From an uncultured Lachnospiraceae bacterium (GTDB lineage: Bacteria; Bacillota; Clostridia; Lachnospirales; Lachnospiraceae): a stretch of 64,000 bases of DNA. The notes under the pieces are model-generated. The model worked only from the letters and a program-made list of their open reading frames with translations. It was not told the DNA's origin and did no database searches. Location of the stretch: contig ONHF01000002.1 of the NCBI GenBank assembly GCA_900317555.1, forward strand, positions 62,001-126,000. The letters are read 5' to 3'. Positions 54,391 through 62,940 of the stretch are shown piece by piece; position 1 is the stretch's first letter, and every line of letters begins with the position of its first letter. Position numbers and translations under genes: made by a program.

Positions 54391-55413
54391 TCACAAAAGA
54401 TCCAGCAGCGCGTCCACATCTTCTTCGCGGGTCGCCCAGCTCGTCGCGAGCCGGATTGCCGTTCTGTTCTCATCGACCGGCTCCCATTCGCTGAAAATGA
54501 CCTTTTCCGCGAGCGCGCGCATCTGATGATTCTGCAAAACAACAAACTGCTGATTCGTCGGCGACTCCAGAAGCAGCTGATAGCCCTTCCTGCGCAGTCC
54601 TTCCCGCAGCTTCATCGCAAGATCCACCGCGTGTCTGCTGATCTGCAGATACAGGTCGTCCGTAAGAAGCGTGTCAAACTGCAGGCCCAGAAGCCATCCT
54701 TTGGCAAGCAGGCCGCCATGCTGTTTGACCTGCGTCATGAAGTGCGGCGGCATATTTTTCTTCGTAAAAACAACCGCTTCGCCAAACAATGCCCCCACCT
54801 TCGTTCCGCCGATATAAAAGACGTCCGAAAGCGCTGCGATGTCCCGCATAGTCAGCTCTTTGGACGCAGCGAGCCCGTAGCCGAGGCGTGCGCCGTCAAT
54901 AAACAGCGGAATACCGTACTCGCGGCAGATGCCGGAGACCGCGTTCAGCTCCTGCGCGCTGTACAGCGTGCCATACTCGGTCGGGTAGGAAATATAGACC
55001 ATTCCCGGAAAAACCATGTGCTCACGGTCCGGATTCTCCCGGAATGCTTTAAGGAAAGAACGGAGCTCTTCGGGGTCGATTTTGCCCTGATGCGCGGGCA
55101 GCGGCAGTACCTTATGCCCCGAGTATTCAATCGCGCCGGCCTCATGCACATTTACATGTCCGGTAGCCGCGGCAATGACCCCTTCATACGGACGAAGCAT
55201 CGTCGAAATCACGATCTGATTCGTCTGTGTACCTCCGCAGAGAAAGAAAATCTCCGCGTCGTCAACGCCGCAGGCGCGGCGGATCTTTTCCTTCGCGGCA
55301 GCGCAGATTTCATCACTTCCGTAGCCTGTCTGCGGCTGCAGATTCATCTTCATCATCCGCTCCAGAATCAGCGGGTGCGCGCCTTCCATGTAGTCACTTG
55401 CAAATGCCAGCAT
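54391..55413 (-). CDS. Low-specificity L-threonine aldolase family protein
   Basis: PLP enzyme cleaving threonine or allo-threonine to glycine and acetaldehyde. 340 residues of the beta-eliminating lyase fold. FASDYMEGAHP and GYGSD are at the N-terminus, and FIDGARLGYG and the PLP-lysine motif GGTKVGA near 200 follow. GGAGGAG precedes the ATG. It is followed by dinB with an 8-base gap, probably one transcript. Confidence 0.92.
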   Translation of the reverse strand: MLAFASDYMEGAHPLILERMMKMNLQPQTGYGSDEICAAAKEKIRRACGVDDAEIFFLCGGTQTNQIVISTMLRPYEGVIAAATGHVNVHEAGAIEYSGHKVLPLPAHQGKIDPEELRSFLKAFRENPDREHMVFPGMVYISYPTEYGTLYSAQELNAVSGICREYGIPLFIDGARLGYGLAASKELTMRDIAALSDVFYIGGTKVGALFGEAVVFTKKNMPPHFMTQVKQHGGLLAKGWLLGLQFDTLLTDDLYLQISRHAVDLAMKLREGLRRKGYQLLLESPTNQQFVVLQNHQMRALAEKVIFSEWEPVDENRTAIRLATSWATREEDVDALLDLL

Positions 55414-55501
55414 TCTTCTCCTCCATTATCTGAAAGTCCTGCGGCCGCGCGGCAGTCCGGGCAGCGGCAGAACACACAGCATCTGTCTGATTATGTCATT
55501 T

Positions 55502-55529
55502 TTGACCAAAATATTCAACATGTGATAAA
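55502..55529 (+). promoter_or_regulatory. Promoter of the membrane protein gene
   Basis: TTGACC and GATAAA with a 16-base spacer, about 40 bases upstream of the ATG at 55569. Confidence 0.5.
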
Positions 55530-55568
55530 CTGCGAATCGACACGGAAACAATATGCGGGGGCAGAGAG

Positions 55569-56522
55569 ATGCGTAAGAAAACAGACAGACAACCGGATCT
55601 TTGGAACGCGCTTCCATGGCTCAGCGTCATGGCGCTCGTTATTCTGATGATGGCTGCAGCGGAACTGCTGCATGAAAAGGAAATCATCTTCCCGGAGATC
55701 ACGGCGCTCGCGGTCGGGTATATTCTCGCAAAGAAGCGGGCATGGATCGTGGATTCGAAGAGGATCCTGATTCTGATCACGGGATGCGCGGTGCTGGGAC
55801 TTCTGATTGTCCTCTATATTCCCCTGTCCCTCCGGGGACAGATCTGCCTCGCCTTTGCGGTCAGCCAGCTCATTTTCCTGTATTCGGGCACGACGCTCGC
55901 GCCGTTTGTATCCGCGATCGTGCTTCCGGTCATTCTGCAGACAAAGTCCTGGATTTACCCGGTTTCCGCATTTTTACTGACTCTTGTAGTCATCGTCTTG
56001 CACGGGCTTTTCATCCGGCTTGGCATCCGGGAAGACGAGCCCTATGTTCCGACTGCGATCCCGACAAGACAGGAATGGTTTGACGCGGTGCTGCGGACGG
56101 TTGTGGTTTCGGCTGCGGCTTGTTTTGCCCTGAAATATAACGTCCGTTTCGTAATCGCGCCGCCGCTTCTCGTCGCGTTCACGGAGTTCTCAAGGCCCTT
56201 GAACCCCGCAAGAAAGCGCCCGGTCAAAGTCATTCTGCTCCTCACGGCCTGCGCGGCGGCAGGAACGTTGTGCCGGCTCGTTCTGACAAATGCGGCGGGG
56301 CTTCCGCTCTCAGTCTCTGCCGGCGCCGCCACCCTGATCATGATGCTGCTGGTCCGCAAAACCGGAATGTACATGCCGCCCGCCGGCGCCGTCACGATCC
56401 TGACCTTCCTTGTTCCGGACGAAGCTCTTGTATTCTTTCCGCTGCAGGTGCTGGCCGGCATCAGCCTCCTCATGGGCATCACACTGTTAATGTTCGAACC
56501 GCTGCAAAAAGGACGCGCGTAA
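55569..56522 (+). CDS. Multi-spanning membrane protein of unknown function (HPP-like)
   Basis: 317 residues with about nine hydrophobic segments in two similar halves (about 15-150 and 175-310). The end segment MYMPPAGAVTILTFLVP, followed by a helix pair, resembles HPP-family membrane proteins, but the H-P-P motif is not present, so the assignment is weak. Purine-rich GGGGCAGAGAG precedes the ATG. It is convergent with the LysR gene, 18 bases apart. No function can be given. Confidence 0.7.
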   Translation: MRKKTDRQPDLWNALPWLSVMALVILMMAAAELLHEKEIIFPEITALAVGYILAKKRAWIVDSKRILILITGCAVLGLLIVLYIPLSLRGQICLAFAVSQLIFLYSGTTLAPFVSAIVLPVILQTKSWIYPVSAFLLTLVVIVLHGLFIRLGIREDEPYVPTAIPTRQEWFDAVLRTVVVSAAACFALKYNVRFVIAPPLLVAFTEFSRPLNPARKRPVKVILLLTACAAAGTLCRLVLTNAAGLPLSVSAGAATLIMMLLVRKTGMYMPPAGAVTILTFLVPDEALVFFPLQVLAGISLLMGITLLMFEPLQKGRA

Positions 56523-56540
56523 AACAGCGCAGTCCCATCG

Positions 56541-57494
56541 TTAAAGAATCTCCGCGTCTTCCGGAATCTCGAACTCTCTTTCCTTCGTCTGGAAGCGTTC
56601 GGAGTGCATCTTGTCCTCTTCCATGAAATCCCGGACATAGCTGATAAATTCCTGCACGAGAACGCTCGGGCGCTGGTCTCTCGGCCATACCAGGAGATAC
56701 TCGACAATTTTCGCGGGATCTGTGATTACCTTGGAAACGACATGCGGATTCGGCGTATACGTGGTCTGCGGGAAAATACTGATGCCCACATTCTGCTCGG
56801 AGAGCGCGACCGCGTCGAGATAGTTGGACATTTCGCAGACGATGTTCGGCTCTTTGCCGATGCCCTCAAACCATTTGCGGATCGCTTCAATTCTTGAATT
56901 TCTGCGCGGACTGATCAGAGGATAATCCGCGAGCTCGGAAAGTTTTACCGTCGTTCCTTCTCTTACGGCAAGCGGATGGTTTTTCGGGATAATCGCGATC
57001 CAGGGCTCCTTCCCGATCACAATGCTGTCCAGATGCTCGTTGTCGAAGGGATAGGCGATGACCGCGAGGTCCGAAAGTCCCCGCGCGAGATGCTCCAGAA
57101 CATCGTCCGAGCTTCCGTTCCACATCTGATACCGCACCATCGGAAATTCTTTGGAAAATCCCGCGATCCATCTCGAGGCGATATAAGGTGCCCGGCCTTC
57201 CACCATTCCGAGAGAAATGGTTCCCGAAAGACCGTTCTCCATGTGCGCGAGATCGCTCCTTGTCTTGTCCGCAAGCGCGAGCATCTGATTCGACCGGTGC
57301 AGAAGAAGGCTTCCGGCCTCGGTCAGCTGCAGGTGGCGCTTCCCGCGGATGAACAGCTGAACGCCCAGATCTTCCTCGAGGCCTTTGATCTGATTCGAAA
57401 GCGGCGGCTGACTCATATTCAGCTTCTCGGCGGCTCTCGTGAAATTCAGTTCCTGCGCGACAACGGTAAAATACTGAAGTGTTCTGAAATCCAT
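56541..57494 (-). CDS. LysR-family transcriptional regulator
   Basis: 317 residues. The N-terminal winged helix-turn-helix is MDFRTLQYFTVVAQELNFTRAAEKLNMSQP and on (about 1-60), followed by a linker helix and a two-lobed effector domain. It belongs to the CynR/CatM-like branch by general look. The target is unknown; the membrane protein gene on the opposite strand is convergent, not divergent, so it is not an obvious target. The leader carries a strong hairpin at its 5' end. Confidence 0.92.
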   Translation of the reverse strand: MDFRTLQYFTVVAQELNFTRAAEKLNMSQPPLSNQIKGLEEDLGVQLFIRGKRHLQLTEAGSLLLHRSNQMLALADKTRSDLAHMENGLSGTISLGMVEGRAPYIASRWIAGFSKEFPMVRYQMWNGSSDDVLEHLARGLSDLAVIAYPFDNEHLDSIVIGKEPWIAIIPKNHPLAVREGTTVKLSELADYPLISPRRNSRIEAIRKWFEGIGKEPNIVCEMSNYLDAVALSEQNVGISIFPQTTYTPNPHVVSKVITDPAKIVEYLLVWPRDQRPSVLVQEFISYVRDFMEEDKMHSERFQTKEREFEIPEDAEIL

Positions 57495-57547
57495 ACTCTC
57501 CGGCTTTCTGACGGGCAGCCATAGCTGCTGCCATCTGATATTTGCAT

Positions 57548-57591
57548 AAAGCGCCGGCTATGCAGAATTTTACAGTCTGCGCCGGCGCTTT
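57548..57591 (-). promoter_or_regulatory. Hairpin at the start of the lysR transcript
   Basis: Stem AAAGCGCCGGC/GCCGGCGCTTT with an inner GCAGA/TCTGC. It begins at the expected first base of the lysR mRNA and is followed by TATGC. It could also end DUF4867 operon transcripts entering from upstream. Confidence 0.6.
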
Positions 57592-57595
57592 AAAT

Positions 57596-57624
57596 ATTAT
57601 ACGTATTTAGTATAATAAATGCAA
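57596..57624 (-). promoter_or_regulatory. lysR promoter
   Basis: TTGCAT and TATAAT with a 17-base spacer, about 100 bases upstream of the lysR ATG. Confidence 0.8.
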
Positions 57625-57683
57625 TATATCAGTAATAGTTATTCGAAAGGATATATTAAGTGTATGGGCAAAACATTCCGCGG

Positions 57684-58316
57684 TCAGTCCGAGGCGATAT
57701 CCGGATTCTCTCCGGTCAGCCCGACATAGGCGCCGTCCTTTGCCTCCGGAGCATCCGGATGCGCGAGAAGCCACTTGTTGTTCGCACGAAGAAGCCGGTC
57801 TTCAAAGGTCTTTCCGGCTGTCTTCGGAGCCTCTGTGTTCGTCCCCTTCGGAAGCGCGACCATCACGCGGAAGCCCTTGGAAGGGTCTGTATGGCAGGGC
57901 GCATAGTGAAGCGACGTAGCATAAACCTCAACCAGAACTCCTTTCGGTACAAGAAACGCTTTGCAGGCAGCCGTGTCCAGCTTTCCGTCCTGGATCTCGC
58001 TTTGTTTTGCGAGGATCAGAACAAAGTCCTCTGTCCCTAGATTAAACTCACTGCTTCTGTGATACTCAAGGCAGTTCAGCTTTGTATTATGCCCGTTGCA
58101 CCAGCCGAATTCGACCGGCAGGCCGCCGAAAAGTGTGGGCGCCAGCTCTTTTGCGGCCGGCAGCTCCTGCAGCGCGGGCTCCTCCGGAACATAAGCGGTG
58201 CCTTCCGGCAGCGGCGTATGCTCGTTCAGTGCATTGACGATCGGCTGTGTATCATACCCCTCCAGAATTCTTCCATATGCACGGAATTCCGGATCTGTAA
58301 CTGGATAAGTCTTCAT
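57684..58316 (-). CDS. DUF4867 family protein
   Basis: 210 residues, cytoplasmic. Cupin-like conserved pieces are FGWCNGHNTKLNCLEYHRSSE near 65-85 and LHYAPCHTDPSKGFRVMVALP near 135-155, containing several His and Glu that could bind a metal. The family usually sits with sugar isomerase and kinase genes, as here. It may be a sugar mutarotase or isomerase, but this is not shown. The ATG giving MKTYPVT is preferred; GGGGG precedes it at 11 bases. It is last in the xylB-isomerase-DUF4867 operon. Confidence 0.82.
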   Translation of the reverse strand: MKTYPVTDPEFRAYGRILEGYDTQPIVNALNEHTPLPEGTAYVPEEPALQELPAAKELAPTLFGGLPVEFGWCNGHNTKLNCLEYHRSSEFNLGTEDFVLILAKQSEIQDGKLDTAACKAFLVPKGVLVEVYATSLHYAPCHTDPSKGFRVMVALPKGTNTEAPKTAGKTFEDRLLRANNKWLLAHPDAPEAKDGAYVGLTGENPDIASD

Positions 58317-58382
58317 AATAAATGTAACCCCCATTGCGCCGGGCGCGGCACGGGATAAAACCGCGCCCGTAAAACCAGCTTC

Positions 58383-59939
58383 TTATCTGCCGCCAAACGG
58401 ATTTTCCGAAGCGTACAGGACGCCCGAAGGATGATTGTAGCCGATTTCAGACGGTGCTACGCCAATATACTTCAGGGCGTCATACAGCGCCTTTCCATAG
58501 TGTCCGAACATAACGGCGCCGTGGTGCGGATAGTTCTTTTCGATCAGCTCGTAGCGGTAGAATCTTCCCATCTCCGGAATCGCGAAAACACCGATCGAGC
58601 CGAACGACTTCGTCGCCACCGGCAGGACTTCGCCTTCCGCGGCATAAGCGCGGAGAATCCCGTCCGCGGTCGACTGCAGTCTGTAGAACGTGATTTCGCC
58701 GGGCTTGATGTCGCCTTCCATCGTGCCGTCACACCAGTCTGCCGGATGCGTATTCGCCATGATCTTCTGGTACGCGACATGCGGATTCTGCAGCCTTGTG
58801 CTGCAGGTATTGCCGCAGTGGAAGCCCATGAACGTGTCGGTATGCTTCCACGGATAGGAGAATTTCCCCTCAATGCTCTCATGATACATGTCTTTCGGCA
58901 CAGAGTTGTTGATATCCAGAAGCGTTACCGATTCGCCGCTGATGCACCAGCCGATGTACTCGGACAGAGCGCCGTAAAGGTCAACCTCGCAGGAAACCGG
59001 AATTCCTCTGCCGGTCAGACGGCTGTTGACATAGCAGGGTACGAACCGGAACATATCTTCGAACGCCGGCCAGCACTTGGTCGAAAGCGCAACATATTTG
59101 CGGTATCCCTTGTGCTCTTCTACCCAGTCAAGGAGCGTCGCTTCATAGGCCGCGAACTTGCAAAGCTTTTCGTCGTTCTTCTTTGCGGCCTCTTCGTCAT
59201 ATCCGAGCTCCCGGATCATATCCGACTTGATGGCCGCGATTTCCCCGTTCTGTTTCTTTACGGTCTGCTCGTCCAGGTTGTATTTCTCCGGGCAGTAATG
59301 CTTCTCGTAAGCTTCAAACAGATCGAGCTCGGACTCTTCCTCCACCTCGACGCCGAGGTTGTAAAACTGCTTGACCGGCGCATTACAGGCAAGGAAATTC
59401 TGCGGGCGGGGGCCGAACGAAATGATCTTGAGATTGTCAAGGCCGAGACGGACGCGGGCAATCGGCAGGAAATCGTGAATCATATCCGCGCAGTCTTCTG
59501 CATCACCGACCGGATACTCCGGAATCCATGCGGTCGTGTTCCGCAGTGCCAGGTTATAGCTGGCATTGAGCATGCCGCAGAACGCATCGCCGCGTCCGGT
59601 GATGCCCAGCGTCGAGGAAGCTTCTTCGGCAGCGGCGCAGAACATCTTCGGCCCGTCAAAATGTTTTGCGAGAAGTGTCTCGGCGATTTCGGGGCCGAAG
59701 TTACCAAGGTAGACGCAGAGCGCATTGCAGCCGTGCGCCCTGACATCTTCGAGCGCGTTCACCATGTCCGTTTCACTCTCCACGATGGTGACCGGGCATT
59801 CATAGATGTCGTCCGCGCCGTACTTGTCCGTATAGGCCTGTACCAGCGCTTTTCTTCTGTTCACGGCAAGCGGAGCCGGGAAACAGTCTCTGGATACCGC
59901 TACAATACCGACTTTGATTGTGGGAATATTGGTTGTCAT
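58383..59939 (-). CDS. L-fucose/L-arabinose isomerase family protein
   Basis: 518 residues of the FucI/AraA fold. Candidate Mn ligands are the Glu in SCEVDLYGAL, Asp in LLDINN and the His in GFHCGNTC. Aldose-ketose isomerase by family; with xylulokinase next door the product should be a ketose the kinase accepts, such as D-xylulose or D-ribulose. The divergence from classical FucI leaves the sugar undefined. AAGGAG precedes the ATG. It is 95 bases after xylB. Confidence 0.85.
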   Translation of the reverse strand: MTTNIPTIKVGIVAVSRDCFPAPLAVNRRKALVQAYTDKYGADDIYECPVTIVESETDMVNALEDVRAHGCNALCVYLGNFGPEIAETLLAKHFDGPKMFCAAAEEASSTLGITGRGDAFCGMLNASYNLALRNTTAWIPEYPVGDAEDCADMIHDFLPIARVRLGLDNLKIISFGPRPQNFLACNAPVKQFYNLGVEVEEESELDLFEAYEKHYCPEKYNLDEQTVKKQNGEIAAIKSDMIRELGYDEEAAKKNDEKLCKFAAYEATLLDWVEEHKGYRKYVALSTKCWPAFEDMFRFVPCYVNSRLTGRGIPVSCEVDLYGALSEYIGWCISGESVTLLDINNSVPKDMYHESIEGKFSYPWKHTDTFMGFHCGNTCSTRLQNPHVAYQKIMANTHPADWCDGTMEGDIKPGEITFYRLQSTADGILRAYAAEGEVLPVATKSFGSIGVFAIPEMGRFYRYELIEKNYPHHGAVMFGHYGKALYDALKYIGVAPSEIGYNHPSGVLYASENPFGGR

Positions 59940-60034
59940 ATGATCTCCTTCCGGTTCTGCGCCGCAGAACCTGCATAAAATGATTGATGGAATAATCCGG
60001 CGCCGTAAATTTAAAGCGCCGTTGTTCTGCCCCG

Positions 60035-61504
60035 TTACAGTTCCGGAAACAGCCCCTTCAGTGCGGGATACAATTTGTGGAATGTCCGGTAACGCTCTTC
60101 ATAGGAAGCCGAGAGCGCGGGCTCCGGCTCCGTCACGCCGGATATATGAACCAGTCTTTCCGCTGCTTCCTGCACCGAGCTGTACTCTCCGCAGGCTGTC
60201 GCAGCCAGAATCGCGCCGCCGTACCCCGGCCCCTGCTCGGTCTCCGGCATCGTAAGTTTGATATTCAGGACGTTCGCGAAGATCTTTCTCCAGAGAGGGC
60301 TCTTCGCGCCGCCGCCGCAGATCATGCTCGTCTTTATGTCCATGCCGAGCTTCCGGATCTCTTCGAGCGAATCGCGGATGCCAAACGCAACGCCTTCGAG
60401 CACTGCCTGCGTCATCTCTTCTCTTGTGGTGTCCATGGTCATACCGATAAAACAGCTCCTCGCCGCAGGATCATTGTGCGGTGCCCGCTCGCCCATCAGA
60501 TACGGCAGGTAATACACATGATTGTGTCCCAGCATCTCGTCTGTGATGTTCTTCTGCTCTGCCGGATAATCTTTCGTCCGCAGAATTTCATCCATGAACC
60601 ATTTGTTGCAGGATGCCGCACTGAGCATGCAGCCCATCAGGTGGTATCTTCCGTCTGCGTGCGCGAAGGAGTGGATGCCGTCCGGCGGCAGGAGAAACTG
60701 ATCGCTCGCGATAAAAATGGTTCCGGAGGTACCAAGCGAAATGTTGCATGCGCCGCTGCAGGCGGTTCCTGTTCCGATCGCGGCTGCAGCATTGTCGCCA
60801 GCGCCGGCCGCGACCTTCACCGATGCGGGAAGGCCCAGCACCTCCGCGATCTCCGGTTTGAGCGTGCCGACCGTTTCATAGCTTTCAAAAAGCCGCGGCA
60901 GCTGCCTTTGTGAAACGCCGCAAATAGCAAGCATCTCTTTGCTCCAGCATTTATTCCGCACATCCAGAAGCAGTGTTCCGGAGGCATCCGAATAATCGGT
61001 GCAGTGCACGCCGGTCAGCATATAGTTGATGTAGTCCTTCGGCAGCATGATCTTGTCGATTCTGCCAAAGAGCTCCGGCTCGTTCTCCTTCATCCAGAGG
61101 AGCTTGGGCGCCGTAAAACCGGCGAAGGCGATATTGCCTGTATATTGCCGCAGCCTGTCTCTGCCGACCTTCTGATTCAGGTAACCGGTCTGCGCGGTGG
61201 TTCTGCCGTCATTCCACAGAATTGCGGGGCGGATCACTTTGTCCTCTTTATCCAGAACGACCAGTCCGTGCATCTGCCCGCCCGCGCCGATGCCGCGCAC
61301 CTGCCGCGGATCGCAGTCACTGACAAGCTCCCGGATGCCGTCCGTCACCGCGGCAAACCAGTCCGCGGGATTCTGTTCCGACCAGCCGGGACGGGGAAAG
61401 TACAAGGGATATTCCCTTGAAACAATTTTGCGAATCCGCCCGTCCGCTTCCATCAAGAGGAGTTTGACGGCGGAAGTGCCCAGATCAATACCGATATACA
61501 GCAT
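60035..61504 (-). CDS. xylB: Xylulokinase (FGGY family)
   Basis: 489 residues. Starting MLYIGIDLGTSAVK, it has the FGGY actin-like ATPase fold: GIGAGGQMHGLV with the substrate Met-His, the catalytic Asp in GAGDNAAAAIG, and GGGAKSPLWRKI near 400. It phosphorylates D-xylulose to xylulose 5-phosphate. GGAGG lies 7 bases before the ATG, so the longer frame is not used. The promoter and candidate ROK operator lie in the gap to the regulator gene. Confidence 0.92.
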   Translation of the reverse strand: MLYIGIDLGTSAVKLLLMEADGRIRKIVSREYPLYFPRPGWSEQNPADWFAAVTDGIRELVSDCDPRQVRGIGAGGQMHGLVVLDKEDKVIRPAILWNDGRTTAQTGYLNQKVGRDRLRQYTGNIAFAGFTAPKLLWMKENEPELFGRIDKIMLPKDYINYMLTGVHCTDYSDASGTLLLDVRNKCWSKEMLAICGVSQRQLPRLFESYETVGTLKPEIAEVLGLPASVKVAAGAGDNAAAAIGTGTACSGACNISLGTSGTIFIASDQFLLPPDGIHSFAHADGRYHLMGCMLSAASCNKWFMDEILRTKDYPAEQKNITDEMLGHNHVYYLPYLMGERAPHNDPAARSCFIGMTMDTTREEMTQAVLEGVAFGIRDSLEEIRKLGMDIKTSMICGGGAKSPLWRKIFANVLNIKLTMPETEQGPGYGGAILAATACGEYSSVQEAAERLVHISGVTEPEPALSASYEERYRTFHKLYPALKGLFPEL

Positions 61505-61554
61505 ATGTCTGCCTCCAGTTTCACCTATTATGCATGGTACCTGCATCGTATCAG

Positions 61555-61581
61555 ACTTTTGCAAACAATTTTAGCAAAAGT
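61555..61581. promoter_or_regulatory. Candidate ROK-regulator operator at xylB
   Basis: 8-bp arms ACTTTTGC/GCAAAAGT around an 11-base centre, lying about 13-39 bases after the expected start site. The 11-mer ACTTTTGCAAA recurs upstream of the ROK gene at 62829-62839. Confidence 0.6.
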
Positions 61582-61600
61582 ATCTTTCAAAACTGATTCT

Positions 61601-61629
61601 ATCATATTTTATGACAGAAATGATGTCAA
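61601..61629 (-). promoter_or_regulatory. xylB operon promoter
   Basis: TTGACA and TATGAT with a 17-base spacer, starting 20 bases after the ROK gene stop. Confidence 0.88.
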
Positions 61630-61648
61630 GAACGCAGGCAAAGATGTT

Positions 61649-62797
61649 TCATACACTTTTAATGAACTCTGTAATGAAATAACCTGCCGCTCCGATCATC
61701 CCGGCCTTCTCCGGTTCCCGCCCGAGCCGCACATAGTCCGCGCCGTCCGAGAACGGGTCTCTTTCTGCCACCAGTCTTCGAAGCTCCGCAAGGTACGGTT
61801 CCAGCTGCAGCGATGTAGCGCCGCCAAGCACGATATCGCAGTCAAAAGCCATCCGCAGATTCGCGATACCGACCGCCAGATGCTGCAGAATATCATTCCA
61901 GAGCGATACGCTGTCGGCATTTCCCCGCCGGAGCGATTCGAAGAATTCATCGGATGTCCGTCCGATATCTCTGGTATAACGCAGCGCCCCGCAGTAAGCT
62001 TCGAGGCATCCGCGGCGGCCGCAGTTGCACAGGAGTCCTCCCGGGTGCACGCACATATGGCCGAATTCACCGCTCCTTCCATTCGTTCCCTTGTACTGCC
62101 TGCCGTCCAGGATCAGTGCGCCGCCGACGCCGTACTCCAGAAGAAGATACGCGAAGTCTCCTTTTCTTCCGTCCGCGGTTTCAAATAAAAGCTCCGCGTA
62201 CCCTGCGCTGGCCGCGTCATTTTCGACATAGCAGGGATACGGAACCGCATCCTGCAGGCTCTGCAGGCGGAAATCCCGGATATGCATGGAAGGAGACACC
62301 AGCACCTTCTCTCTGTTTTTATCAATCGCACCGGGAATTGTTATGCCGACGCCCAGGATCTTCCGGCTGTCCAGCCGGTTGTCTTTAATGAAAGCCGCAA
62401 GGCCCCCGGTCAATATCCGGATCAGGCTTTCCCCGTCCTGCTCATGCTGGGCGATTCTCTGATCCGCCACTTCATTTCTCTTAAGATCGAGCGCAAGAAA
62501 CCGGATCTGACTCGCCGAAAGCTTCACGCCGATTGTCAGAAACTGTCCGCTGCTGACCGTATATCCGACCGGCGGCCGGCCCCCGGTCGATTTGATGCCC
62601 GTGACTTTCAAAAGGAGACCTTCTTCTTCAAGTTCCGCGATATTCTGATGCACGGTCGGAAGACTCAGCCCCAGCTCGTAGGCAAGCTGCTGCTGGGTTA
62701 CCGGCTCCTTCGCGTAATAAATATATTGGAAAACACGGTTTTTGGTCTGCGCTCTTCTCCCGGGCGCGGGTTCAAATGTATTCGGAGTTGTCATCAT
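61649..62797 (-). CDS. ROK-family transcriptional regulator (XylR/NagC-like)
   Basis: 382 residues. An N-terminal winged helix at about 18-75 (TQQQLAYELGLSLPTVHQNI) is followed by a ROK sugar-binding domain with ENDAASAGYAEL and the zinc motif CNCGRRGCLE. The sugar-kinase residues appear degraded, as in repressors. AGAGG precedes two adjacent ATGs (62797 and 62794); the second has the better spacing. It probably represses xylB-isomerase-DUF4867 in the absence of its sugar. Confidence 0.92.
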   Translation of the reverse strand: MMTTPNTFEPAPGRRAQTKNRVFQYIYYAKEPVTQQQLAYELGLSLPTVHQNIAELEEEGLLLKVTGIKSTGGRPPVGYTVSSGQFLTIGVKLSASQIRFLALDLKRNEVADQRIAQHEQDGESLIRILTGGLAAFIKDNRLDSRKILGVGITIPGAIDKNREKVLVSPSMHIRDFRLQSLQDAVPYPCYVENDAASAGYAELLFETADGRKGDFAYLLLEYGVGGALILDGRQYKGTNGRSGEFGHMCVHPGGLLCNCGRRGCLEAYCGALRYTRDIGRTSDEFFESLRRGNADSVSLWNDILQHLAVGIANLRMAFDCDIVLGGATSLQLEPYLAELRRLVAERDPFSDGADYVRLGREPEKAGMIGAAGYFITEFIKSV

Positions 62798-62828
62798 GCA
62801 CCTCTGATTTCTATATAAAGAAAGTTGT

Positions 62829-62839
62829 TTTGCAAAAGT
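62829..62839. promoter_or_regulatory. Second copy of the ROK-type motif, upstream of the ROK gene
   Basis: ACTTTTGCAAA on the minus strand, identical to the left arm at 61555. It lies just downstream of a TTGACA at 62843-62848, consistent with autoregulation. A matching -10 is not clear. Confidence 0.45.
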
Positions 62840-62940
62840 TATTGTCAATATGATTTTAGCACATACGTGAGGATTGCCAAACGAAAGATCTGCTGCCTGC
62901 GGAAGGCTCTGCCGAAGAAGCAGGAAGGACTTGCAAAAAT

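Noticed and set aside
58431..59978. Plus-strand open frame of 515 codons opposite the isomerase gene
   Set aside because: Antisense shadow; the minus-strand product is a recognisable isomerase.
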